Source: Acidobacteriaceae bacterium (GTDB taxonomy: Bacteria; Acidobacteriota; Terriglobia; Bryobacterales; Bryobacteraceae). From it: a DNA stretch of 7,151 bases. The notes under the pieces are model-generated. The model was given only the letters and a program-made list of their open reading frames with translations. It did no database searches and was not told the origin of the DNA. Both the position numbers and the translations under genes were made by a program. The stretch spans positions 1-7,151 of the forward strand of contig JAFAQG010000891.1 of assembly GCA_019246575.1 (NCBI GenBank), read 5' to 3'. Positions 1 to 5,490 of this stretch are shown here, in pieces; positions within the stretch are counted from its first letter, which is position 1, and each line of letters opens with the position of its first letter.

Positions 1-1134
1 TTCGTTTGTCGGAACACGCCCCAGTTCCTTCTCGAGCTCTCGCGTCGCTCGCAGGAACTTGTTCATGCTCTCGTTCATGTGAACGGGAATGCGAATCGTG
101 CGCGATTGGTCCGCAATGGCGCGCGTAATCGCCTGGCGGATCCACCACGTGGCGTACGTCGAAAACTTGTACCCGCGCCGGTACTCGAATTTGTCCGCCG
201 CGCGCATCAGCCCGATATTGCCTTCCTGGATCAGGTCAAGCAAATGCAAACCGCGGTTGACATACTTCTTCGCCACCGAGACCACCAGCCGCAGGTTCGC
301 CTCGACCAGATCTTTCTTCGCCCGCTCGGCCTCCACCTCGCCGTGGCGGATAATCGCGAGACTGGCCTTCAGATCCGGCAGCGACGCGTCCGCTTCCGTC
401 TCCTTCTTCTTGAGGTCCCGCTTCAACTCTTTCACGCGGGCCTGGGCGGTTGCCGAATTTTTCGTCTCCAGCTTCCGGATCTCCGCGTCCATGACCGACA
501 TATCGTCGATCGTGTTCTCGATCGCGCGGACGAACTCCTTCCAGCGCGCCAGGTTGAACGGAATCGCCCGCAACGCCCTCGAAAGCTCCACTTTCGCGCG
601 CGCCACCTTGCCGGCCCACTTCTTCCGCATTTTCTTGTTTGCGGCCGGCTGCGCTGTATACTTGTCTGCCGTCTGCTGCAACTTTTTGTGCGCCGCCAGA
701 TACCCCATAAACAGGTCCGTAATCTCGGCCCTGCGCTTTAAGTCCGCTGCGCTACCCTCTTCGATGTCCGATGGCCCAAAATCTACATAGCTGTCAAGAT
801 CTTCCGCGCCTTTACGGATGAGCTCTGCAAACTCGCACACCACTGCCTGAATCAGCGGAGAACGGCTGATCGCCTTCTGCATCCGGAGCTTGCCGCGCTC
901 CATCTTGCGCGCCAGAGTCACTTCGCCCTCGCGCGTCAAAAGCGGTACCGAGCCCATCTCGCGCAGGTACACCCGTACCGGGTCGTCGGTGTAAATCGAC
1001 TCTTCTACCTGCTGAACGCCGTGGAAATCCTCGTCCTGCACCTCTTCCGGGTGGAAGAAGTTTGCATCCTCGTCGAAAGGAATCCCCAACGGCTCGTGCC
1101 GGTCCGCTAAATATTGATCCTCGAATTGATCCAC
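1..1134 (-). CDS. rpoD: RNA polymerase primary sigma factor RpoD (sigma-70), N-terminal 378 codons, cut by left edge
   Basis: This is the housekeeping sigma factor that directs core RNA polymerase to -35/-10 promoters. The 378 codons seen from the GTG at 1134 hold region 1.2 at about residues 50-85 ([12 protein letters not shown], then [16 protein letters not shown]). A long, highly charged non-conserved region follows at about 100-265. Regions 2.1-2.4 span about 270-350, with [56 protein letters not shown] and [11 protein letters not shown]. Region 3 begins at about 356. The rest of region 3 and region 4 lie beyond the left edge. The start is well fixed: an in-frame TAG lies directly upstream (1135-1137) and a Shine-Dalgarno sequence GAGGTGAT sits 7 nt away. 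Only about 49 acidic residues precede region 1.2, so the helical region 1.1 of most primary sigma factors is missing. The long non-conserved region and near-perfect region 2.4 identify the primary sigma rather than an alternative one. Confidence 0.96.
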   Translation of the reverse strand, partial: MDQFEDQYLADRHEPLGIPFDEDANFFHPEEVQDEDFHGVQQVEESIYTDDPVRVYLREMGSVPLLTREGEVTLARKMERGKLRMQKAISRSPLIQAVVCEFAELIRKGAEDLDSYVDFGPSDIEEGSAADLKRRAEITDLFMGYLAAHKKLQQTADKYTAQPAANKKMRKKWAGKVARAKVELSRALRAIPFNLARWKEFVRAIENTIDDMSVMDAEIRKLETKNSATAQARVKELKRDLKKKETEADASLPDLKASLAIIRHGEVEAERAKKDLVEANLRLVVSVAKKYVNRGLHLLDLIQEGNIGLMRAADKFEYRRGYKFSTYATWWIRQAITRAIADQSRTIRIPVHMNESMNKFLRATRELEKELGRVPTNE

Positions 1135-1141
1135 CTAACTG

Positions 1142-1149
1142 ATCACCTC
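1142..1149 (-). promoter_or_regulatory. Ribosome binding site that fixes the GTG start of rpoD
   Basis: On the minus strand the sequence GAGGTGAT, a strong match to the anti-Shine-Dalgarno sequence, lies 7 nt before the GTG at 1134. With the in-frame stop codon immediately before that GTG, it makes any longer N-terminus very unlikely. Confidence 0.8.
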
Positions 1150-1327
1150 TACTTGCACACGCTCAAACTGTCGCTCAATCTCTTGACGGGGGAGGAAACC
1201 GGACAGAAACCAGAAACTCGCCTCAATCTGTGGACAAACGCTTTCGTTTCGGAATCGGGATAGACCTCAAGTTGTCGCTCCGCAGCAACAGCGCGAGTGC
1301 GAACGCCCTAGTTCTTGTGCGCACTAA

Positions 1328-1356
1328 ATTATACCCGGTTTCGTTTAGGAAGTTAA
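1328..1356 (-). promoter_or_regulatory. Predicted sigma-70 promoter of rpoD
   Basis: On the minus strand a perfect -10 hexamer TATAAT (1328-1333) is separated by 17 bp from TTAACT (1351-1356), which matches 4 of 6 bases of the -35 consensus. Transcription would start near 1321 and give a leader of about 187 nt before the rpoD GTG. An 8-bp palindrome GTGCGCAC (1317-1324) covers the expected start point. An inverted repeat CCCTA-TT-TAGGG (1359-1370) lies just upstream of the -35 hexamer. Either could be an operator, but both are short enough to arise by chance. Confidence 0.6.
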
Positions 1357-1488
1357 TACCCTATTTAGGGAGATGTCCACCAAAGTGATTGGTTTCACTA
1401 AAGATACCGAAGATTCCCCTTTTGCCCCGCCTCGTCCGGTCGTGAAAAATTTACGTCTTTCCTACAATCCTTTAGATTCCCGGCGGGC

Positions 1489-1932
1489 TCACAAGGTTTT
1501 CAACTCGCTCAAAAATTCTCCGACATCTTGGAAATCCCGGTAAACCGACGCGAACCTCACATAGGCGATCTTGTCCAGCTCCTTCAACCGCCTGACGAGC
1601 ATCTCGCCGATCAGGGTGGTGGGGATCTCCCGGTCCGCGCTTTCCAGCAGCGCCGATTCCACTTCGTCCACCAGCGCCGCCAGCTTTCCCATACTCACCG
1701 GCCTCTTCTCGCAGGCGCGCAGTAGCCCGTTCAAAACCTTCTGGCGGTCGAACTTCTCCCGTCTGCCATCCTTCTTAATGACCATATAGGGCACCTCGTC
1801 GCACCGCTCATATGTCGTGAAACGACGTTCGCAGCGCAGACACTGCCGCCGCCGCCGGATGGACTCCCCCTCCTTGCTCTCCCGCGAGTCGATGACCCGG
1901 TCCTCACGAAACCCGCAAAACGGACACGTCAT
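1489..1932 (-). CDS. nrdR: Transcriptional repressor NrdR
   Basis: NrdR represses ribonucleotide reductase operons by binding paired NrdR boxes, with its oligomeric state set by ATP/dATP. The 147-aa product has the full family length (about 150). An N-terminal zinc ribbon has its four ligands at C3, C6, C31 and C34 (CPFC and CLRC), with the conserved DSRE at residues 15-18 and RRFTTYE at 36-42. An ATP-cone domain covers about 49-139 (VIKKDGRREKFDRQKV, then RFASVYRDFQDVGEF). The ATG at 1932 is preceded on the minus strand by GGAGGC (1939-1944) at 6-nt spacing. The gene lies upstream of rpoD in the same direction and divergent from the toxin-antitoxin pair. No ribonucleotide reductase gene is in the window, so its targets are not visible here. 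Confidence 0.97.
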   Translation of the reverse strand: MTCPFCGFREDRVIDSRESKEGESIRRRRQCLRCERRFTTYERCDEVPYMVIKKDGRREKFDRQKVLNGLLRACEKRPVSMGKLAALVDEVESALLESADREIPTTLIGEMLVRRLKELDKIAYVRFASVYRDFQDVGEFLSELKTL

Positions 1933-2015
1933 GCCGGCGCCTCCATCACGCTGCGTACGTCATTGAAGCACAACAGCCCATCCATATATCGCCCATTCAC
2001 GCGCGTAAGTACCGA

Positions 2016-2044
2016 TTGACGTAGCTACCATTGAGAGCTACCGT
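2016..2044 (+). promoter_or_regulatory. Possible promoter/operator of the toxin-antitoxin pair
   Basis: TTGACG (2016-2021, 5 of 6 consensus) is followed after 17 bp by TACCGT (2039-2044, 3 of 6). The word AGCTACC occurs twice (2023-2029 and 2036-2042), 13 bp apart, between and overlapping these hexamers. The first copy lies in the 8-bp palindrome GTAGCTAC (2021-2028). Repeated palindromic half-sites between -35 and -10 fit an operator for autoregulation by the antitoxin, which is usual for this class. The -10 is weak, so the promoter is tentative. If correct, transcription would start at or very near the antitoxin ATG. Confidence 0.4.
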
Positions 2045-2050
2045 GGCTTT

Positions 2051-2332
2051 ATGCCCGCGCAAGAACCTCAGGAAGTCAATATTAAGCAAGCTAAAAACAC
2101 TCTCAACCGCCTCGCCAAACGGGCTCTCGAAGGAGAACGGAACTTCATTACTATACGCTCTGCGAAAGGCATCCAAAGACTTCAGTTAGTGCCCGTAAGG
2201 GACCGCAACCCTCTACCCGGCTACGGAATGTTTAAGGGCGTACTGAACCTACCTCCCGGCTGGGATTCTCAAGCTGCGGACGATGCCGCTGACCGGGAAG
2301 GCGCGAAACTCTTCAGTGGCGATGAACAATAA
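2051..2332 (+). CDS. Type II antitoxin, Phd/YefM-like
   Basis: This is the likely antitoxin of the PIN toxin encoded next to it: it should neutralise the toxin by binding and repress the pair through its N-terminal DNA-binding fold. The 93-aa product opens with VNIKQAKNTLNRLAKRALEGE (residues 9-29), matching the Phd/YefM pattern of a short strand, a helix with AK..L..L, and a G-E turn. FITIRSAKGIQRLQLVPV (32-49) follows, corresponding to the usual 'I.I...GKP.A.LVP' strands. The C-terminal part contains GYGMFKGVLNLPPGWD (57-72), similar to the 'GLLKGKI.IPDDFD' toxin-binding tail seen with PIN partners. No clear Shine-Dalgarno sequence precedes the ATG, fitting a near-leaderless transcript. The stop codon lies inside the toxin gene (11-nt overlap). 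Assignment is by motif pattern and by its partner. Confidence 0.85.
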   Translation: MPAQEPQEVNIKQAKNTLNRLAKRALEGERNFITIRSAKGIQRLQLVPVRDRNPLPGYGMFKGVLNLPPGWDSQAADDAADREGAKLFSGDEQ

Positions 2333-2705
2333 CGGGATCTTGCTCGATACGTGCGCCATCGTCAAATATCTGGATGGCAGCTTACCGGACACAGCGGTCG
2401 AGCATCTTACCAGGTCCGACACCCCGCCCTTCTTCAGCGTGCTGAGTGCTTGGGAGATTCAACTCAAACCACAGCTGCGCGCCCTTGGCCTGAATCCAAT
2501 GCGATTGCAAGAAGCAATTACCGCGCTCAAACTGCAGATTCTAGACTTGCGGTTGCCCGAGATCTTCTTTACCTTTCCGCGCCGGCCAAACCATCGCGAT
2601 CCATTCGATCTCATGCTGATCGCGCAGGCATATACGTACCAATTGGCCGTGTTGACCTGCGACGAACACTTCAAACAATACCCTGGTCTGCATGTGATCT
2701 GGTGA
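2322..2705 (+). CDS. Type II toxin, PIN-domain ribonuclease (VapC-like)
   Basis: This is a predicted Mg2+-dependent ribonuclease toxin of the PIN family. The 127-aa product spans one PIN domain. LLDTCAIVKYL at residues 7-17 holds the first acidic residue D9. SAWEIQLK (42-49) holds E45. HRDPFDLMLIAQA (91-103) holds D93 and D96. LTCDEHFKQYPGLHVIW (111-127) holds D114. All catalytic acidic positions are intact, so the toxin appears functional. At residue 97, Leu replaces the Arg of the common 'DPFDR'. An in-frame ATG at 2283 would add 13 residues without PIN homology. The ATG at 2322 puts the first strand at its usual distance from the N-terminus and overlaps the antitoxin end by 11 nt, so translation is probably coupled. 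The 'HRDPFD..LIAQA' signature with a Phd-type partner points to the COG3744-like PIN subgroup. Confidence 0.88.
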   Translation: MNNNGILLDTCAIVKYLDGSLPDTAVEHLTRSDTPPFFSVLSAWEIQLKPQLRALGLNPMRLQEAITALKLQILDLRLPEIFFTFPRRPNHRDPFDLMLIAQAYTYQLAVLTCDEHFKQYPGLHVIW

Positions 2706-2952
2706 GTCTCCAACGGGTTCGATCGAACGCCGAAATCGATTCGAGTTCGTTTCGCAAAATCCCCGTAACTCGCTGATTTCAACTACTCTCGACTTCCCTG
2801 CACGAAACCGAGCCGCGCACGTCAGCAACCGGTTTCCTCGGTCACAAATTCGGCCCGGCCTCTATCTCCCCCCACTTCATCCACTTGCACTGCTCCATCG
2901 CACTACCCCGCACGTCCCTCGCGCCACACTCGGGCGAAAACCGAAAACCGTC
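2706..2952. other. Intergenic region after the toxin gene
   Basis: No gene is supported in these 247 bases. A 12-bp perfect palindrome GTTCGATCGAAC (2717-2728) lies 11 bases after the toxin stop codon. A 6-bp inverted repeat ACCGAG/CTCGGT (2807-2812 and 2837-2842) has a 24-base loop and no T-run. Neither looks like an intrinsic terminator. The second half is C-rich on the plus strand, like the gene that follows. No recognisable promoter was found for that gene. Confidence 0.5.
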
Positions 2953-4014
2953 ATGCCCGAACTCGACCACAACCATCGCTCTACCGGTCCCCGCACGCGC
3001 CAAGGCAAAGAAAACTCCAGCAAGAACGCGATTAAGCACGGATCTTGCTCTAAAGCCCTCCTCCTCCCCAACGAAGATCCGCAAGAGCAAGCCGATCTGT
3101 TCCAGATGTGGCTCGACGACTACAATCCCTCCACCGGACCCGCCATGATGCTGGTGCGCGAAGTCGCCACTGCACACTGGTTGCTCGTCCGCCAGCGCCG
3201 CCGCTACCAGGAAGCCGAGCAGTGCATCTACGGCGAAGAACAAAACGCCATGGACTGGACCCCCGAACACCACCACCGGCTCGACCTCTTCACGCGCTAT
3301 CTCACCAGTGCCGAACGCCGCTTCAACAAATTCCTCTCGCAACTCGAAGCCATGCGCAATAGCCGCGTCCGCGAAGGCTTCACCATGCAACGCCTCGAAT
3401 TGCAGCAAGCCGATATAGCACTCAAACGCGAGCGCCAGGCCCAAAAGCCTCCCGCACCTGAACCTAAAGCGGAAAGCTCTTCCAAAAAGCCGGCCAAGGA
3501 AAAAGAACCCGCAGCGCCCGAATCCCGCGCTGCCGCTCTCTTTCAGGGCCAAAACAACAAAAAGAAACAGAAGAAAATCCACACCCTCGAGCAGTGGGTC
3601 GAAATCCGCACCGAAGACGGCAACACCGTCACGAAACTCTTTCCCTCAAACGAACAATTGATCGAAGACGGTAAGAAAATGTGGCCCGCACCCGATCTTG
3701 TCTATCGCCGCTTTCACTTCGTCGACGGAGTTCCGCCCGAATACCACTGGACCGCACCCGAAGGCGACACCGCGCGTCTCGAAACCGGCGGCCTCGGCAT
3801 CCAGCGCATGACGCCTGACACTTGGCTTGAAGTCATCGAACGCGAAAAACTGCGCGAAGACGGCCATCTCGGCCCCACCGGCGTCGGCAACTTGCCTCGC
3901 CCGAAGGAGCGTGGCGGCTGTGACTGCCCCGTCTGCTCGCGCAACCGCGCCATCCTCGACTCCGCCTCGCAACCGCACATAGAACCACGACCGCTTTCCG
4001 AGCCGCGACCGTGA
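2953..4014 (+). CDS. Hypothetical protein with N-terminal STGPRT/KHG motif
   Basis: The function is unknown. The N-terminal segment STGPRTRQGKENSSKNAIKHG (residues 10-30), then LLLPNEDPQEQADLF and a helical stretch with LVREVATAHWLLVRQRRR, resembles a family whose members begin 'STGPRT.EGKA.SS.NALKHGL...V.LPGEDP'. I remember it as frequent and often multicopy in acidobacteria and planctomycetes. A lysine/proline/alanine-rich linker (about 157-208, KKPAKEKEP, NNKKKQKK) separates it from a second region (about 209-340), with LEQWVEIRTEDGNTVTKLFP and YRRFHFVDGVPPEYHW, ending in a Cys cluster GGCDCPVCSRNR (CxCxxC). No signal peptide or membrane segment is seen, so it is probably cytoplasmic. The ATG at 2953 is chosen because the motif starts close behind it; no good Shine-Dalgarno sequence is visible. 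The coding strand has many more C than G residues, unlike the sigma-factor operon downstream, which creates a long spurious antisense frame. Confidence 0.85.
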   Translation: MPELDHNHRSTGPRTRQGKENSSKNAIKHGSCSKALLLPNEDPQEQADLFQMWLDDYNPSTGPAMMLVREVATAHWLLVRQRRRYQEAEQCIYGEEQNAMDWTPEHHHRLDLFTRYLTSAERRFNKFLSQLEAMRNSRVREGFTMQRLELQQADIALKRERQAQKPPAPEPKAESSSKKPAKEKEPAAPESRAAALFQGQNNKKKQKKIHTLEQWVEIRTEDGNTVTKLFPSNEQLIEDGKKMWPAPDLVYRRFHFVDGVPPEYHWTAPEGDTARLETGGLGIQRMTPDTWLEVIEREKLREDGHLGPTGVGNLPRPKERGGCDCPVCSRNRAILDSASQPHIEPRPLSEPRP

Positions 4015-4030
4015 GGAGCGGTTCTTCGTA

Positions 4031-4086
4031 CTTCCTGCTTCCTGCTTCTGTCTTCCTGCTTCCTGCTTCTTGCTTCTGCCTTCTGC
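4031..4086. repeat. Heptanucleotide tandem repeat, 8 units of CTTCCTG type
   Basis: Eight 7-bp units follow in exact phase from 4031: CTTCCTG, CTTCCTG, CTTCTGT, CTTCCTG, CTTCCTG, CTTCTTG, CTTCTGC, CTTCTGC. A decayed ninth unit CTTGAAC (4087-4093) overlaps the putative -35 of the sigma-factor operon. Four units are identical and the others differ at one to three positions. The order A-A-B-A-A suggests that a multi-unit block was duplicated. The array begins 17 bases after the stop codon of the upstream gene. Heptameric intergenic arrays (STRR elements) are known from cyanobacteria; kinship to those is not implied. Confidence 0.92.
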
Positions 4087-4087
4087 C

Positions 4088-4116
4088 TTGAACTTTCCCC
4101 TCCCCGGTTTCGTTTA
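4088..4116 (+). promoter_or_regulatory. Possible ECF-type promoter of the sigma-factor operon
   Basis: TTGAAC (4088-4093) and CGTTTA (4111-4116) are 17 bp apart. An AAC-containing -35 and a CGT-containing -10 at 16-17 bp is the usual form of promoters read by ECF sigma factors, which often drive their own operons. This suggests autoregulation. The match is short and was found by eye. If it is real, transcription starts at about 4122-4125, downstream of the ATG at 4116, so translation would have to begin at a later codon. Confidence 0.35.
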
Positions 4117-4847
4117 TGTTATGTAGCTTGAACCGCGTGGCCGCCCGACCGGTCCCGGCGCGGGCAACTCCGATGGCCGCCGTAGCTGTTGCGCATATTT
4201 CGCTAAACTCAAAGACTCCGCTGTTTCCGGAACCGAAACCCGCATTCTGGGCATCCGGCGGGCTGGGGGCCAAACGTAGTTTGGACGCCGAAACAAAGCT
4301 GGTCGAGCGCTGTCTGGCTGGGGAGCAGGGCGCTTGGGAAGACCTGGTCAAAAGCTACACCCGGCGTGTCTATTCCATCTGCTTTCGGTTCACAAACAAA
4401 GACAGTGCGGCGCAAGATTTAACCCAGGAAGTCTTCCTTCGCGTTTTCAAGAGCTTGCAAAGCTTCCGCGCCGGCGAGGGCTCGTTTTCCGTCTGGCTCA
4501 CGCGGCTGACTCGCAATCTGCTGGTCGATCATTACCGGCGTACAAAGCAGGAGCGCGCCACCGAATCTTTAGACGACAAGCTGCCGGTTCTCGAAGAACG
4601 AACCGCTCAGCACGCGCGTACCGACGGCCTGCTTGCCGGACGCGAAGCCGGCGAACTGCTGCAGGCTGCTCTGCAAAAACTATCGCCGGATTTGCGCGAA
4701 GCGGTGATCCTGCGGGACCTGGAAGACATGGAATACCGCGAAATCGCACGAGTACTCGAGGTTCCCGAAGGAACAGTCAAATCACGTTTGAATCGCGGGC
4801 GCGCCGAACTGGCCCGCGTCTTGAGGCGGAACAAGGTTTCCGTGTAG
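4116..4847 (+). CDS. RNA polymerase sigma factor, ECF subfamily (sigma-70 regions 2 and 4)
   Basis: This is an alternative sigma factor that probably activates its own operon and a stress regulon when released by its anti-sigma partner. From the longest start, region 2 covers about residues 60-142: LVERCLAGEQGAWEDLVKSY, RVYSICFRFTNKDSAAQDLT, QEVFLRVFKSLQSF, VWLTRLTRNLLVDHYRR. A linker follows, then region 4 at about 181-238: LQKLSPDLREAVILRDLEDM and the helix-turn-helix YREIARVLEVPEGTVKSRLNRGRAEL. There is no region 1.2 or 3. The start is uncertain: residues 1-55 show no sigma homology, and the ATG at 4116 has no Shine-Dalgarno sequence and overlaps a possible -10. In-frame alternatives are ATG 4173 (weak GGGC 8 nt upstream) and TTG 4281, directly before the conserved LDAETKLVERC and 11 nt after a GGGGG. 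The anti-sigma gene starts 7 nt after the stop codon. Confidence 0.93.
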   Translation: MLCSLNRVAARPVPARATPMAAVAVAHISLNSKTPLFPEPKPAFWASGGLGAKRSLDAETKLVERCLAGEQGAWEDLVKSYTRRVYSICFRFTNKDSAAQDLTQEVFLRVFKSLQSFRAGEGSFSVWLTRLTRNLLVDHYRRTKQERATESLDDKLPVLEERTAQHARTDGLLAGREAGELLQAALQKLSPDLREAVILRDLEDMEYREIARVLEVPEGTVKSRLNRGRAELARVLRRNKVSV

Positions 4848-4854
4848 CGCCATT

Positions 4855-5490
4855 ATGAAGTGCCCGGAATTCGAAAGCGCTTTGGCCGACTACATCGACG
4901 GAACTCTCTCGTACGCAGAGCGATCCGCCGTCGAAGCGCACGCCGTGTCGTGTGCCGGCTGCCGCGAGCTCATGCAGGATGCGACCGGCATCGTCGATTT
5001 TTTGAACCGGGTTGAGAGGGTTCTTCCGCCGCCGCAGCTCGTCACTCGCATCGCTTACCAGGCGCCTCTCGGGCGCACGCCGCAGCCGTTCGAAATACAG
5101 GGAATCCTCAGCAGCCTCGCGTCGAAGTGGCTGCAACCGCTGCTGCAGCCCCGGCTGGCCATGGGCATGGCCATGACGCTTCTCTCTTTCGCCATGCTCG
5201 AACGCTGCACAGGGATTCGCGTACAGCATCTGCAGACTGCCGACCTGAGCCCAGTGAAAATTTGGGACGGGCTGGAAGACCGTGCGCTTCGGGTGCGGGA
5301 CCGCGCACAGAAGTATTACGAAAATATCCGCTGGGTTTACGACATCGAAACTTTTCTCCGAGAGCTCGAGGAACAGCAGGCCGCCGCCGATGAGCAGAAC
5401 ACCCGTCGCGGAGGAGCCCGCCAGAACTCGGAACAAAACACAAATCAGGGCCACGCGATAGCGCCGGCCCAGAGAGGTAATGACCGATGA
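4855..5490 (+). CDS. Membrane-anchored zf-HC2 anti-sigma factor
   Basis: This is the predicted anti-sigma factor that binds and holds the ECF sigma encoded just upstream. The 211-aa product begins with a zinc-binding anti-sigma domain whose ligands are C3, H29, C33 and C36 (HxxxCxxC, in the HAVSCAGC segment), flanked by the usual LADYIDGTLSYAERSAVEAH. A short hydrophobic segment at about 100-115 (RLAMGMAMTLLSFAML) is the only candidate membrane helix. It would leave the zinc domain in the cytoplasm and about 95 residues outside. The outer part is charged and helical (DRAQKYYENIRWVYDIETFL, ELEEQQAAADEQ) and ends in a polar Asn/Gln/Arg-rich tail. The helix is short at about 16 residues, so membrane insertion is likely but not certain. 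No strong ribosome binding site is seen, so translation is probably coupled to the sigma gene. The stop overlaps the next start by 4 nt (ATGA). Confidence 0.9.
   Translation: MKCPEFESALADYIDGTLSYAERSAVEAHAVSCAGCRELMQDATGIVDFLNRVERVLPPPQLVTRIAYQAPLGRTPQPFEIQGILSSLASKWLQPLLQPRLAMGMAMTLLSFAMLERCTGIRVQHLQTADLSPVKIWDGLEDRALRVRDRAQKYYENIRWVYDIETFLRELEEQQAAADEQNTRRGGARQNSEQNTNQGHAIAPAQRGNDR

Larger units (their letters stand above)
1135..1488. other. Intergenic region between nrdR and rpoD
   Basis: This 354-base stretch carries no convincing gene on either strand. It holds the rpoD ribosome binding site and promoter described separately. A purine-rich plus-strand segment at about 1188-1220 contains three GAAAC-type words, so the rpoD leader is pyrimidine-rich there. 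No stem-loop followed by a T-run was found after the nrdR stop codon, so read-through from nrdR into rpoD is possible. Confidence 0.6.

Noticed and set aside
79..790. Long plus-strand frames (79-741 and 89-790) and a minus-strand frame 236-619
   Set aside because: They are shadows of rpoD. The minus-strand frame that gives perfect sigma region 1.2 and 2 sequence runs unbroken through all of them.
1229..1237. DnaA-box-like TGTGGACAA in the rpoD leader
   Set aside because: It is a single relaxed match with no cluster, AT-rich unwinding region or origin-associated gene nearby.
1477..1486. CCCGGCGGG-like symmetrical sequence after the nrdR stop as a terminator
   Set aside because: The symmetry leaves a one-base loop and no uridine tract follows on the minus strand, so a functional hairpin terminator is unlikely.
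1979..1994. NrdR-box-like sequence around CCATATATCG upstream of nrdR
   Set aside because: The core resembles the consensus, but the flanking ACA/TGT arms do not match and no second box at helical spacing was seen.
2283..2321. Upstream ATG for the toxin gene
   Set aside because: It would add 13 residues with no PIN homology and enlarge the overlap with the antitoxin to 50 nt. The ATG at 2322 puts the catalytic Asp at residue 9, as usual.
2717..2728. 12-bp perfect palindrome GTTCGATCGAAC after the toxin gene
   Set aside because: One or two perfect 12-bp palindromes are expected by chance in 7 kb, and it has no T-run to act as a terminator.
2842..3582. A 246-codon minus-strand frame with hydrophobic, Phe/Gly-rich sequence
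   Set aside because: It lies antisense to the 353-aa gene at 2953-4014, whose product has a recognisable family motif. The C-rich codons of that gene keep stops out of the opposite strand. The antisense product is compositionally odd and lacks known domains.
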